A DNA stretch of 64,000 nucleotides from Tetracladium setigerum (Eukaryota > Ascomycota > Leotiomycetes > Helotiales): positions 372,001 through 436,000 of the forward strand of contig PZJY01000002.1 of NCBI GenBank assembly GCA_031472005.1, written 5' to 3'. This document shows positions 32,634-44,947 of this stretch, in pieces; positions within the stretch are counted from its first letter, which is position 1, and every line of letters begins with the position of its first letter. The notes under the pieces were generated by a model that had not been told where the DNA came from, did no database searches, and worked only from the letters and a program-made list of their open reading frames with translations. The position numbers were made by a program, and so were the translations under genes.

Positions 32634-33946
32634 TAGAACATCGCAGTTGACTGTTGTGTCTCGACTCCATTGTTGGGTGTTACAAGATTGATCCTGATTA
32701 TAAACGTTAGTGTTTTACGAGTTTAGACCTCGCTATCGAATGTCAATCTGGGAAAGCATTTTGTTTTCTGAATTTTATTGAATGTTGTACGTAGCTGGTC
32801 TTAAGTTAATGCAGTCAACGTACTTTTAGCAATAGCTGCTGCATAAATCGATTTATCTTCTCGTTTAACTTATGTATAATTTTATTAACTGAGCCAGAAG
32901 AGTGAGGGGAATGCTACAGTTATATACTATCGTGGTTTATACTCGATTCTTCTATTCCTTTTCGGAATTTTCTATATTGCTAATTATGTGATATGGCCCA
33001 AATTACAAAATAATATATCCAAATAACTTAGCTTAATCTGAATGACAATGAGAACAAGATATATAGTTAGCGCAATTAATGTGCCATTTATCGAATAGGG
33101 GACGACCAGTTACTGGCTTCGCCAGCGCAACGCCATTCGCCCTTACCATATGCGCCCTCTATGTATGATTCGGTTACTATTGGCCTAAAAGCGCGGTTTT
33201 ACATAAGTTTTTTTTATTCTAGTACAAAGTCATCAGACTATGGACTTGTAAACCTGAGCGTGAGGCTTACAATGGGGCAAGAATTGGCTCAGCTCTGCGA
33301 TGACTATTAGAGGTACTTTGGAGTACAACCGGGCAGGGGGTGCACAGCCACACGTGTCTGGAAGTGGACCCCGCTAAAAATAATTAACTAAAAAATTAGC
33401 GACACCTAATTCGCCTTTAACTGTAGATCTACGTATATCTCCTCTAACAGCTAAGGATCAAGGTTTGGTAGGTATGTTGGGGGAGATGCCTACAGGCATT
33501 TTTGGTTCTTCAATCAGGTAGTGCTACATACTCTTTATTGGAGATATGACATGATATGGTGAGTGGTTTTTTCTTTCTTTGTTACTTTCTTTGTGTCTCT
33601 CTTCCTCCCTTTCTTCCTTCTTTCTTTCTGTCTGTCTTTGCATCTTTTTGTCTTTGTACTACATATGATAGCAACAATGCATAGAATATCTACAGAATAC
33701 ATCCCACATTCAAATGGTCCTCCGCGACCACATTTACCATAATTCCAGTCATATACAGTAAGAGTACATAGGTACACAGTTGGTATACCCTTGAACATGA
33801 TTCCCTCAGCACTCTCTTTACATCGCAAACCCAAGATATTGTACATTACATATAGAAACACAACACAACCAGCCCTCTCACCTCTCTCCTCTCCCGTCAG
33901 TTTCTCATAACTCATATCCTACAGCTCTCCCCCTTCTCACACGCTC
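32634..33946. other. AT-rich intergenic region
   Basis: About 1.3 kb, AT-rich especially at 32700-33080 and 33370-33440, with a CTTT/CCTTT-rich tract near 33560-33650. No recognisable gene. Confidence 0.5.
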
Positions 33947-34501
33947 TCAAACCCTCCCATTCTCCACCCTCTCCTCCTTCCTATTACCAAACGCATACGC
34001 CACCCCGCCACCCACCAAATTCGCACCCGCAAGCACCATAGCCGTTCCCCTCGTCAACCCCCTCGCACCAAATCGATTTCCCAATCTCGCCTTGATACCT
34101 CCTACTCCTCCACCGACTCGTCCTCCTCGTCTTCGACTCGCAAGTAAAAGGTATAGCCCTGACCAGGCAGCGGTTAGACCCGCAGAGTCTATTTTGAAGC
34201 CGGAGAGGTTGAGGTATGTGCTGAAGAGGAGGACGGGGGGAAGAGCATGGGGAGGGTTGGAAGGGGCGGAAGTGGAGGGCTGTTGTGAGGGTTGCGAGGG
34301 CCATTGGGGGAAGGGCGATGCTGGGGGTTGTTAGTTGTGCATTTTGGGGGCCGTCGGGGGAGGGAGGAGGGGCTTGAGAATGGAATTGAGAATTGGGAAT
34401 TGGGAATGGGGGAAAGACATACAGCCGTATGCAGAGAGGGAGGAAATGGTTGATTTTTTGGTTGTTTCTGATACTGGGATTGGGGATTGTGAGGATGTCA
34501 T
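33947..34501 (-). CDS. AIM19: AIM19-like mitochondrial membrane protein
   Basis: Exon 1 (34501-34423) encodes MTSSQSPIPVSETTKKSTIS...; a ~102-nt intron (GTATGT donor, CTAAC branch, CCCCCAG acceptor, 34321-34422) leads to exon 2 (34320-33947). The product is 150 residues. The C-terminal half is the recognisable part: LPPVLLFSTYLNLSGFKIDS, AGLTAAWSGLYLLLASRRR, FGARGLTRGTAMVLAGANLV and GGGVAYAFG, two or three hydrophobic segments as in the AIM19 family (altered inheritance of mitochondria; function unknown). The stretch just after the intron is Pro/Gln/Ser-rich in this frame, while another frame there reads PPMALATLTTALHFRPF, which looks more like a membrane protein. So the middle of the model may be wrong because of C-run errors. 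Confidence 0.6.
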
Positions 34502-35008
34502 TTTGGAATGCTTTTCTTTCAATTGAAAGATTAAAGTCGTAAAAATTAAATTGTATGTTTGGGCTTTTTGGGCTTTGGAGATTTTGGGTTTTTGGGTGGA
34601 ATGAAAGAATGGAAGCTATGACGAGGTTGAAATTGTCGTGGGTTGAAAGTTCAGCCTTGGGCATGGGATCAATCACGTGTCAATGAGATTTAAGGTTTTC
34701 CAGACGGATGGCGAGGCCAGAGTTCGGAATTCTTGGATCATCGGAAGTCGAACGTGTAGGAGGAGCCATCCCATTCTCCTTGCGACAAGCCGCAATCGAC
34801 AATCAATAACTGCATTTCTATCCTTTTCGCTCGGTTGCTTGAAACAACAGCGGCTTCGCGAATATTATCTGTAACGCAATCACATCGAATTGTCTCTAGG
34901 CCCGATAGCAATAGCCAGTCACGATTGCGTACCTTTTACCTAGCCTGCGACTTTTGTTTGCTTCCCTGCTTCATTTCGCACATCACAACATACATTACCA
35001 GCGCAACA
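34502..35008. promoter_or_regulatory. Bidirectional region between AIM19-like gene and HLJ1
   Basis: A 507-bp gap between divergent starts; no gene or named site recognised. Confidence 0.35.
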
Positions 35009-36151
35009 ATGTCCGCAACTACATCCTCGTCCGACGCCCGCTCCCACAAGCAAGGCAACCAAGACCGCTCCTACACCGTCGAACAAAAAGCGGCCGTCCT
35101 ACGCGTGCGCCGCTGCGCACCCACTGCGTTCTATGAGATTCTGAACCTGGAAGAAGTGCGCACCACGGTGACCGAGGCAGAGATTAAGAAGGCATATCGC
35201 AAGATTTCGCTGTTGACGCATCCCGATAAGAATGGACATGAGCATGCTGATGAGGCCTTTAAAATGGTGAGTAGAGCGTTTGGAGTGCTGGGTGATAAGG
35301 AGAAGAGGCAGAAGTATGATCGGTATGGGGGTGATCCGGATAGTAGGTTTGGTTCTGGTGGAGGGGGAGGCGGAGGAGGAGGAGGGGGAGGGTTCTCGGG
35401 TTTTGCGCAAAGGGCGGCTAGTGGTGGTGGGAGACCTGGTGGTGGTGGAGGGGGAATGTGGGAGGAGGAGATAAGCCCAGAGGAAATGTTTAATAGGTTT
35501 TTCGGAGGAGGCGCTGGTCAGTGTTTCTCTCCCAGCTCCAAGTCTCAATTTCCAATTTTCGAGGAAAGAGAATATACTAACTATCTAGCAGGCGGAGGAA
35601 TGTTCAATGCAGGCCCACAGTTCGTGTTTAATATGGGAGGAGGACCAGGAGTCCGCGTACATCAATTTGGAGGCGGTCGACCAAGAGGGAGACCCAGAGA
35701 TCCAAACGCACCACCTGAAGCACCGGCGTCTCTTCAGCAAACCCTTCTCAGCCTGTTACCAATCCTGTTTATCATTGTCCTCCCACTTCTCTCGTCGCTA
35801 TTCAGCAGCGCCACCCCCTCCGGTCCTTCGATGCGCTTCGATGCCGCGGTACCGCCTCACACCATGCAACGCAAAACACCAGAGTTCAAAGTTCCCTACT
35901 GGATCAACCCCGTGGAAGTAGAGGGATTTCCCAGTTCAAAACTCACCACGCTGGACAAGCAGGCGGAAAACAACTACGTGCAAGAGCTGAGATTGACTTG
36001 TGAGCAGGAGAAACAGACGAAGATAAGGTTGCAGGAGGACGCACAGGGTTGGTTTTTCCCCGACTTGGTAAAGTTGGAGGTAGCGAGTAAATATGAGATG
36101 AAGGCGTGTAATAGATTGAATGAGTTGGCGCATACGAAAAGGCGGTCGTGA
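35009..36151 (+). CDS. HLJ1: ER membrane J-protein Hlj1 (DNAJB12-like)
   Basis: A tail-anchored Hsp40 on the cytosolic face of the ER that works with Hsp70 in ER-associated degradation. The start is the ATG at 35009; one intron (35517-35588) with TACTAAC branch. Product 356 residues. The J domain spans about residues 38-105: FYEILNLEEV, KKAYRKISLLTHPDK with the HPD tripeptide, and YDRYGGDPDSRFG. A Gly-rich linker (twelve consecutive Gly) and SPEEMFNRFFGGG follow. The membrane anchor is LLPILFIIVLPLLSSLF, and the lumenal DUF1977-type tail has MQRKTPEFKVPYWINP and ELRLTCEQEKQTKIR. The intron is 72 nt, stop-free and in frame, so an unspliced message would add 24 residues before GGGMFN. UFD2 follows on the same strand. 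Confidence 0.93.
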   Translation: MSATTSSSDARSHKQGNQDRSYTVEQKAAVLRVRRCAPTAFYEILNLEEVRTTVTEAEIKKAYRKISLLTHPDKNGHEHADEAFKMVSRAFGVLGDKEKRQKYDRYGGDPDSRFGSGGGGGGGGGGGGFSGFAQRAASGGGRPGGGGGGMWEEEISPEEMFNRFFGGGAGQCFSPSSKSQFPIFEEREYTNYLAGGGMFNAGPQFVFNMGGGPGVRVHQFGGGRPRGRPRDPNAPPEAPASLQQTLLSLLPILFIIVLPLLSSLFSSATPSGPSMRFDAAVPPHTMQRKTPEFKVPYWINPVEVEGFPSSKLTTLDKQAENNYVQELRLTCEQEKQTKIRLQEDAQGWFFPDLVKLEVASKYEMKACNRLNELAHTKRRS

Positions 36152-36731
36152 TGATGTGCTGCGTTGTTATGGATAGACGTTGTAAATGGCAGCATGCAAG
36201 GCGTTCGTTTTGATGATATTGGGCATTCTGAGCGTTATCAGTAGATATGAGTATTGAGTATGATACAAGATAGAGACATAATTCAACGTCGAAGCGATTG
36301 GGTATGATTTATGTGGTCTTTTTCTTCTAGGGTGTCTGTTTTTATGCCTTATAAGGAGCTCAATTGATGCTGATAGAACAGATTGAAGCGAATTACGCTT
36401 TGGCACGTGACGAGATTTAGCAAAGAGGTAACTTGGCACATCTCCCATCTCCCTCCAAGTGCTCCCATTATTGCCATCATTGATAGATAGCTGGAATAAT
36501 TAGTTCTCGGAAACATTCTTCTTTGTGTTCACTTTTCTGTGTCTTTGACTTAAATGTCACTGACCTTTCATTTCTGAATCGCACTGTTTGCCTTTGGAAG
36601 GTTCTCGACAGCAAACTTCCGTCGGTTGCTAATCAGCCTCTCTCAAGCCAAGACATACTCTCCACCACAAGGCTACCACAACGACATCGATCTCACAACT
36701 TCCTCTGCCTGTCATCTACAAATTGCCCATA
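36152..36731. other. Intergenic region between HLJ1 and UFD2
   Basis: A 580-bp gap holding the HLJ1 3' region and UFD2 promoter; no coding signal. Confidence 0.4.
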
Positions 36732-39700
36732 ATGGATATCGATCCACCCCCTCCGTCAAACGCCCCGGAGGCGCCGGACAAGGAGAAGATGGATCAGGTA
36801 AGCTCATAAATGTCGCGTTCTGACTGCAAAGTTACAAAAGCAGTGCAGTATTGTCCTGTAGAGTGCCAGCTAATCTTCCATTACCCCAGATCCGCGCCCA
36901 ACGTCTTGCAAAACTTGGAGGATCCGCACCACCAAAGAAAGAGAAGCCAGTCGCAGATGCAGGAAGTTCGTCGCCCTCTTCGACCCCGGTTTCTGCTGCA
37001 GTTCCAGCCGCGCCAAAGCCAAAGATAAATATCACCAAAATGCCTGCTGCCCCTACCCCATCGTCCTCCTCTGCCTCGACACCAAAACTCCCCAGCAAGA
37101 TCGGCGCAAATGAGAGTTCCACTGCAAGTGTAAGCCTACCATCCAACATTCGAAAGCGGTCGCGATCAATCACTGACGCCGAAGCGCAGGCCCCTCGCAC
37201 AGTTCGCAAGAACGCAGCCGAATCAATACCCGCATGGGAGGATAGGATACTTGGACAGATCTTCCGCGTTACCTTGGATCAGAATGAGAAAGTCGATAGT
37301 TCAAACCACAGACTTATATATCTGCCAAATTCGGCGCAAGAGTATCTGGACGAGGAGCTGCCGCTGTTGTTAACGAAGGATAAGCTGGATACAATAATTT
37401 TGGAGGCTGGTTCGACCGTACCACATAACAAGTCGGTATTGGAATACTTGCTACCATGCTGGAAGAGAGTTGTCAAAGCTCAGGCTGCGCTGAGAGGGTA
37501 TGCGTCCGAGAAGGATGTGGTCTTGAAGGAGGCAAAGAGATTATGTATGAGTTATTGCATATTTGCTGTGGAGATGCCGGATCTCTTTGGGTATGTGGAT
37601 TGCGACCACGGGATTTTAGATTTGGTTTTTTTATTTTCCATCTTGCTAACAAAACCTACAGGCGTGATCCGAATCCTGCTGTTGATTCGCTAACTCCTTT
37701 CTTACTACATGAGCCTCTTTCAGATAAAGGGATTTGTCCTGAATTCCTCAAGGAAGCGATCTCTCGGTTTGAAGAAGACGATACTGTTAAGCCAATGCTA
37801 AGAAAAGCTGTGGAGGGGTTAAGCCTTAAACTTTCTCTGCTGACTATGAATGACAACTACAAGCCATACATCGAGGTATTAACCATGACTTGTGCTTTAC
37901 AATGGACTCTTCACTAACAATAAATTAGTCGCTGAAACTGCTCGTTTCCCACGGGCCTATTGCTGCACTAATTGCAGAGAGCCCTCTATTCCAACTGGCA
38001 ACGTCGGCACCTGGTATTGAGCGGCACACTATCTTGGGACCGTTCTTCAGAATCTCCCCGTTGCAGCCAGAGGTTACCCGAGAATATTTCGCTTCACCCA
38101 AAACTCTTGATAAGAGAAGAATCTCCACATCTCAAGAAGCTCTCCGTCTGACACTACAAACACATCAGAAGGATTTGCTCGTCATTTCAAACGCCTTGGT
38201 TCGTAATAGTGTGAGCTCCAGAAATAAGATTCTAGACTGGTTTGCTTACGCGGTCAATATGAATCATATGAGAAGAGCCTTGCGTCCAGATGCCGCGACC
38301 CTATCTTCTGATGGTTTTCTCATCAACCTTACGGTCGTCTTGGACGGGTTGTGCGAGCCTTTCATGGATGCTACATTCTCCAAAGTCTCCAAGATCGAGA
38401 TTGACTACCTTAGGCGAAAGCCTAGAGTTGATATCAAGGAGGAGACGAAGTTGAATGCGGACCAGAATGCGTCGGAAGAGTATTACAAGACTGAAGTTGG
38501 AGGAACATCGAATTTCATTTCAGAGATTTTCTTCCTGACGCTCGCTGCTCATCATTATGGGAGTGAGGGAACAAATGCTATGTTGAAGACATTGGAGAAG
38601 GACGTGAAGTATCTAAAGGAGAAGGTGGACGACTTGGAGGCGCAGCGACCGAAATTTGCAAATGTGAGTTTCTAAAATCTGTCTGCGAAGTTGCATAAAT
38701 TAACAGAAGTAGAACCCTGCACTTTTGGCTCGCTTTGAGGAGCAGCTTCATCGATTCAATGAGGTTTTGGAGAAGTCCATGTCCCTCAAGTATGCAATCG
38801 AGGGAGTACTGTTCGATAAGCAAATGCAGACGAAGTCTTTGCAATTTATGCGATACGTCACTGTCTGGCTTTTGCGAGTTGCGACACAGTCGGATTACGT
38901 TCCTGGGAAGGATATTAAGTAAGTCTGGTAAACTTTGAAGTCTCTCATTTCTTGCTGACTTAATTTCAGGTTACCACTTCCTGCGGCAATGCCTGATGAA
39001 TTCAAGTTCCTTCCTGAATACGTCCTTGAGGATATTGTGGGCAACTTCAATTTCATTCTACGGTATGTGTGAGCTACAAGAAGTTATTTGACATGCGCTA
39101 ATTTTTACAGATTCATCCCCGATGTTATGATATCAGCAGTTGGTGATGAGCTAGTGGCATTGGCTGTCACTTTCCTCACGAACTCCGAATACATCAAGAA
39201 CCCATATCTGAAGGCAAAACTTGTTTCCATGTTGTTTCATGGCAGTTATCCGGTCTATCACCGCCAGAAGGGGGTCCTGGGCGATTCGCTGACATCTACG
39301 ACTTTCGCCAATAATCATTTGCTTCATGCATTGATAAAGTTCTATATTGGTAGGCTATTTTACTTCCTTGCTTCATATAGTTGCTAACCAAATATTTAAG
39401 AGGTTGAACAAACTGGAGCACATACTCAGTTTTACGACAAGTTTAACATTCGATATGAAATTTTCCAAGTGATTAAATGCATCTGGACAAATGATATCTA
39501 CCGACAGCGATTGACGCAAGAGAGCAGGTTTGTGAAATGGATGCCGGTTTATTGATATTAATTAATGTGCTTTTAGAACAAATACCCAGTTCTTCTTACG
39601 ATTCGTCAATTTGCTCTTGAACGACGCTACATTCGTTCTTGATGAAGCCCTTTCAAAGTTCCCCAAGATTCATGACCTACAGATAGAACTATCGCAGCAA

Positions 39701-40468
39701 CGAACACCACCTCTGACAGAGGAAGAACGAACTACCAAGGAAGAGGAACTAGCAACCGCCGAAGGCCAGGCCCAATCCTACATGCAACTTACCAATGAAA
39801 CCGTCTCTATGATGAAGCTCTTCACCGGCAATCTCAGCGCTTCCTTCACCATGCCAGAGATCGTCGACCGAGTAGCCGCCATGGTGGATTACACCCTCGA
39901 CACCATTGTCGGTCCAAAATCCGCCAACCTCAAGGTTGAGAACGGCAAGAAATACCAGTTTGACCCCAAACTCCTCCTTTCTGAATTCGTCGACATCTAC
40001 CTCAATCTCAGCGTCTCGAATAGCTTCATCGAAGCCGTCGCCCGCGATGGTCGCTCCTACAAACCCTCCAACTTCGACGCCGCTACCCGCATCCTCACCC
40101 GCCACGCCCTTAAATCAAGCGAGGACATCGCGCGCTGGGAAACCCTTAAGAATCGCTTCAAGGTCGCTAAGGAAATTGACGATCAAGACGAGGAAGATTT
40201 AAATGATGCTCCAGATGAATATTTGGATCCCATCATGGCGAGCTTGATGGAAGATCCGGTTATTTTGCCCACGAGTAGGGTGACGGTTGATAGGAGTACG
40301 ATCATGAGCCATCTGCTCAGTGATCCGTTGGATCCGTTCAACAGGCAGCCGCTGAAGATTGACGAGGTTATTGCGAATGAGGAGTTGCAGGCGGAGATTG
40401 CGAAGTGGAAGGCTGAGAAGAAGGCTACTGCGAAGGCGGCGAGGCTCAATGCTATGGATACTACCTAG
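36732..40468 (+). CDS. UFD2: Ubiquitin chain-elongation factor E4, Ufd2
   Basis: Ufd2 is a U-box E4 ligase that extends ubiquitin chains on Cdc48-delivered substrates. Nine exons: 36732-36797, 36890-37590, 37662-37875, 37929-38663, 38713-38918, 38970-39062, 39111-39349, 39401-39527, 39577-40468; all phases agree and the product is 1090 residues, usual for fungi. The N terminus is short and disordered (PAAPTPSSSSASTP, KKEKP). The core superhelical domain includes WEDRILGQIFRVTL, LLHEPLSDKGICPEFL, ILGPFFRISPLQPEVTREYF, IPDVMISAVGDELV and MLFHGSYPVYHRQKG. The C-terminal U-box is DEYLDPIMASLMEDPVILP, VDRSTIMSHLLSDPLDPFNR, and QPLKIDEVIANEELQAEI. The tail is basic (KAEKKATAKAARLN). It lies next to HLJ1, another quality-control gene. 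Confidence 0.96.
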
Positions 40469-41111
40469 GTAGCCAGGGCTAGCAAGCTTGGTTTAGTCAC
40501 ATAGTCGGTGTTAGAGGGATTGAGAGGTGGTGCATTGTAGAAGCGGATCATGGGAATGGAGTTTATTCTTTATTGTTATTATTGATGAGTGGCGGAAAGC
40601 TATGGTTGGGGATTCTGGCTTTATGAGTAGCTAGTACCGTTCATCCTGCCTTCTGCTGCTTTTGCCTTTGCTGCTTTTGTCTTTGCTGCTCTCTTCTGCG
40701 TGTCAGGCGGGAAGTTGAGCAAAGTTAAGCGAGCGAGCGAGGAACGCAGCGAAAGAATGAAATAAATGAAATGGAATGCATGAATGAATGAAAGATAGAT
40801 GGATCAATACCAACGTGATTTAGTGTGTGCAAGCTCTTCTGCAAGAGAAGAAGTTAATGTATTCCAGAAAAGAATCCTGTAGTGGTAAGAATATTGTTTA
40901 GCATGTGCTGTTGGCAAACACCTAGAGCTTACATAAGGCAATGAGAAGCTTCCCCTGAAATATCTTGGCGAGGGGTCGTTTTGTTGACCGCTTCAGGGAC
41001 TGAAATTCCCGAGATTCACTCCCTTCAAGCTTGCTACAACAACAACTTCCGACCCACTGCAATACCAACAAATCCAATTAATTTCCTCGAAATTATCCTA
41101 AGTCCATAACA
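40469..41111. other. Intergenic region between UFD2 and ERG19
   Basis: A 643-bp gap with short GCGA and GAAT/TGAA repeats near 40730-40800. No coding signal; the last part is the ERG19 leader. Confidence 0.4.
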
Positions 41112-42349
41112 ATGTCTGAACAGAAGGTTTACCAGGCCAGCACCACGGCGCCAGTGAACATTGCGGTTGTCAAGTAAGTATTTACCCCTCCTTTTCTCAC
41201 AATAAAAGCAAAATAAATACTCAAAAGCGCTCTAGATACTGGGGAAAACGGGATGCAAAGCTCAATCTTCCAACCAATTCTTCGGTTTCAGTAACTCTCT
41301 CTCAATCTGATCTTCGAACACACACCACCGCAGCCTGCTCCTCCATCTTCCCTTCCTCCGACACCCTTCTCATCAACTCCGAGTCTCAAGACGTATCCGG
41401 AGCGCGCCCACAAGCTTGTTTCCGCGAACTACGATCCCTCCGTTCAGCTCTCGAGTCTTCAGACCCATCCCTTCCCAAGCTTTCCACTCTCCCTCTTCGA
41501 ATTGTCTCGGAGAACAACTTCCCCACCGCAGCAGGACTCGCCTCGTCCGCTGCAGGTTTCGCTGCTCTCGTCCGCGCAATCGCAAACCTTTACGAACTGC
41601 CCGCTACCCCAACCGAGCTTTCCCGAATCGCAAGACAAGGAAGTGGAAGCGCATGCCGATCTCTATTCGGAGGATATGTGGCCTGGCAGATGGGAAGCAA
41701 AGAAGATGGATCCGACTCCCTCGCCGTACAAATCGCTCCAGCTTCGCACTGGCCTACGATGCGCGCACTCATTCTCGTGGTTTCCGCTGAGAAGAAGGGC
41801 GTGAGCAGTACTTCTGGCATGCAAATCACCGTCTCTACATCTTCGCTTTTCCCTCACCGAGCATCGACCGTGGTGCCAAAGCATATGGAGTTGATGACCA
41901 AAGCTATTCTGGACAAGGATTTCCAAACATTTGCCGAGGTGACCATGAAGGAAAGTAACAGCTTCCACGCCACCTGTGCTGATACCTTCCCGCCAATTTT
42001 CTACATGAATGATGTGTCCAAGGCTGCTATCCGAGTCGTGGAGAATATTAATGCCAAAGCTGGAAAGCTCGTTGCTGCATACACCTTTGATGCCGGACCA
42101 AATGCGGTTATTTACTACGAGGAGGAGAGCACGGCTGCTGTTGCGGGTGCGGTGAAGAGTTTCTTGGGAGGTGTGGATGGATGGCAATCCAAGGACATCG
42201 AAGCTACGAGCTCAGAAGGTTTGGATGAGAGGGCCATTCAGGTTTTGAAAGATGGCGTTGCGAGGGTTATCTTGACCGGTGTTGGCGGAGATCCTTTGAA
42301 AACTGAGGATAGCTTGATTGCATTGGATGGAGAGCCTGTGAAGAAGTAG
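41112..42349 (+). CDS. ERG19: Diphosphomevalonate decarboxylase
   Basis: Converts mevalonate diphosphate to isopentenyl diphosphate with ATP, the last step of the mevalonate pathway feeding sterols. Exon 1 (41112-41173) and exon 2 (41236-42349) flank a 62-nt intron; the phase-2 join completes VVKYWGKRD. Product 391 residues. Hallmarks of this GHMP-kinase family member: TAPVNIAVVKYWGKRDAKLN at the N terminus, NSSVSVTLSQ, the glycine/serine ATP loop NNFPTAAGLASSAAGFAALV, RQGSGSACRSLFGGYVAW, KKGVSSTSGMQ, and the late YTFDAGPNAVIYY with the conserved Asp. No targeting signal is obvious. Confidence 0.96.
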
Positions 42350-43221
42350 AGCAGAGAATCTCCGAAAATTTTGGGGACACATTCTTCAACAGATGTGGGA
42401 TTTCTGCGATGTGGTCGTCGGAAGCCAGATGAGTAGGTAGGAAATAGGGTAAAGGGGAAGGTTGTGCATAGTGATATCCACAAAATGAGCGATGCATCCA
42501 TCATTGATAGCAACTTTTTGATCTTTTTTTAAGGTAGTCTTCGTAGCAAGGAGGAAAGAACCATTTATATAGAAGTCTCGCTCTGTGATTTTGAGAATTT
42601 TCTGTAATTTTCACAAATTCTTTTTGACTGAGAAGCGCGAAGGATACTGATTATTACCTGGTTAAATCAGGCATTGAATATATTGATCTGTGCATATTAT
42701 CTTCCTAGGTACCCATTTTCCCTCAATGCACCACTTTCGCAAGATCTTCATATCAACACTTTATCTTTCAGGCTATTTATCACACATAAACACCCATTCC
42801 CAAGGACTTGGTCCTGATACCTACCTAGGTATGCTTGAATTTGTCCGCTATAGCCTATTATCCGGGGTTCAATTGACCGAGAAAGCCCGATTTGGGTATA
42901 TATGCACGTGGTTCTCAATCATCCACCCACCTTTGACATCATCTTCGAACTCACTGAGCAAACATCATTATATGAAGTATTGACAGTATAGGTAAGCTTT
43001 TCCAACGTCAATCTTCACGAAGATAAAAGTTATTGCTTCTCTTCATCTTTCCTTGAAGCCCCCAAAAGCGTGATACTGAATTCTCAAAAGTCTCCGAATA
43101 CTGTAAGATCTTCCATCGATCGAACTTGTTCACTTGCGGAACCCACGAATCCCACGAAGCAAAGTCCTTGCTTCACAACTTTTCCAAGACCTCGTTGAGT
43201 AAAAAGGATATCATTCTCAAA
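42350..43221. other. Intergenic region downstream of ERG19
   Basis: An 872-bp gap with two CCTAGGT-type palindromes (42704 and 42823) and no recognisable gene. Confidence 0.45.
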
Positions 43222-44947
43222 ATGCATGGTCCTCATATCGTTGAAGGTGTCACGACTCCAACGGATGAGTCTAAAATCCAAGGAGCGGAAACGGAGACAC
43301 CTCGTTACGATGTTTCAATTTTTGATACGCCTTTCTCCAAGCTCCCTGATCCGAAGAGAGTCTGGCTTGGTGATCCGGGGTCTCGTCTTGAGGGGCTTGG
43401 TGGGTTATTGTTCTTGTTCTTGTTCTCTTACTTCAGTCTTTATGCACATACACATACACATACACACTAAATACTCATCATCGTCATCATTCATCATCCT
43501 CCTTCCTTCATCCTTCCTTCTTCCCTCTTCCTCAACCGTAACCAAAATTCTAACATCTCAATCCCCATCCCCAGGCCGTCTCGCCCTCCTAACACCCTCA
43601 ATCGTTGCCTCAGCCGCATCATCCGAAATCAAAACCGGGAGAAGAGTAGGACTAGGCTGGAGCCTTCCCAAACTCGAATACTCACAATTCGGCCGGCAGA
43701 GTTGCGAGCATAAGATTATCCCGTTGACTGCAGCCGGGGTTTTTGGTGCTTGTTTTGATGATGCTTATGCGTTGAATCCACGTTAGTTTATTTCTTTCTT
43801 TCCTTCTTTTCTGTTTTAAAATGTTATTATCTGCTCATGTCCAGAAACTGTTTGTGGTATGGTGGTATGGTGGTGTAAGGGCTGAGGAGATGGGAAATTA
43901 ATTATTGATATGATATCGAATAGAACAAAGCAGTCAATGGGATGGATTTAGACATCATTCCCAAGCACGCGATACCTCGCTGTCTCTCACTGCTCCTGAC
44001 AGAGTATATTACGGCGGTACAACGAAAGAGGAAATCATGGATACAAGTAACCACCGAATTGGTCTTCAACACTGGGCTGAAGAAGGAATCGCTGGTTCGT
44101 AAACCCATCCATTTCCCCCCTCCCCTTTTCCTTTCATCCATTCACATCTCACAACCTCACAACCTCACATTCTCACAAACTCCCAAACAAAACAGGCCGC
44201 GGCATCCTCATCGACTACTTCCACCACACCACCCTTCAAACCCCACCAACAACATACTCCACATTCTCCACGCACTCCATCCCCCTAAGCACACTCAAAT
44301 CTATCTTGGTCTCTCAAAACACAACGCTCAAACGCGGCGATATACTACTAATCCGAACAGGAGTGATTCCAGAATGGGATTCGTTCTCGGAAGAGCAGAA
44401 AGTCGAGTATGCGAGGAGTGAGAAGCCTGAACATGCTGGTGTGGAGGCAAGTTTGGAGTTGTTAGAGTGGCTGTGGGATGAGGGTGTGAGTGCTGTGGTT
44501 GGGGATGCGATATCTTGGGAGGTGAGTGAGGACTTTTTTTTACTGTAAGGGGTTTTTGGGAGGGGGAGTGAGGAGATGAATTGAACGGGGAAGAAGAGAA
44601 AGAAGAGAGGAGAAGAGTAGGGGGTTTTAGATTTGTTTGCTAACGAGCACTTGTATTTAGGTCTTTCCGACGCCGGGGGAGGTGAGTGTGCATGAGTATT
44701 TGCTGGCTGGGTGGGGGATGCCTATCGGTTCGTCCTCTCCTTTTTTGCTTAATTTTTTTCTCTTCATCATGTGTGAACTTAAGCTGACACATATATTTTT
44801 CCGTTCTGTATAGGTGAGCTATTCGATCTCGAAGCCTTGTCGAAGATATGTTTAGAGCTTAATCGATACTCATTCTTCTTTACTTCAATGCCGTTGAACA
44901 TGCCAGGAGGGGTTAGTAGTCCACCTAACGCGATGGCTATCTTTTGA
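43222..44947 (+). CDS. Cyclase/kynurenine-formamidase-family metal hydrolase
   Basis: Six exons by my reading: 43222-43399, 43575-43781, 43924-44094, 44196-44521, 44661-44727, 44814-44947; phases agree and the product is 360 residues. It matches the putative-cyclase family (PF04199), metal-dependent hydrolases that include bacterial kynurenine formamidase; the fungal branch has no firm substrate. Visible blocks: LGRLALLTPSIVASAASSEI, CFDDAYALNPQ, SSQWDGFRHHSQ at the metal-site region (built across intron 2), VYYGGTTKEEIM, RIGLQHWAEEGIAGRGILID, LKRGDILLIRTGVIPEW, AVVGDAISWEVFPTP, HEYLLAGWGMPIGELFDLEA and the C-terminal LNMPGGVSSPPNAMAIF. The acceptor chosen for exon 3 is at GAATAG, since only this restores the conserved QWDG segment. 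The start could be upstream (the frame is open to 43126). Confidence 0.85.

Noticed and set aside
31901..32641. 246-codon minus-strand frame opposite the WD40 array
   Set aside because: Antisense shadow of the WD40 repeats with Ser-rich repeated peptide and no family features.
33984..34676. 230-codon minus-strand frame as a single gene
   Set aside because: It runs through the intron of the AIM19-like gene and ends in another frame; family sequence is in the spliced reading.
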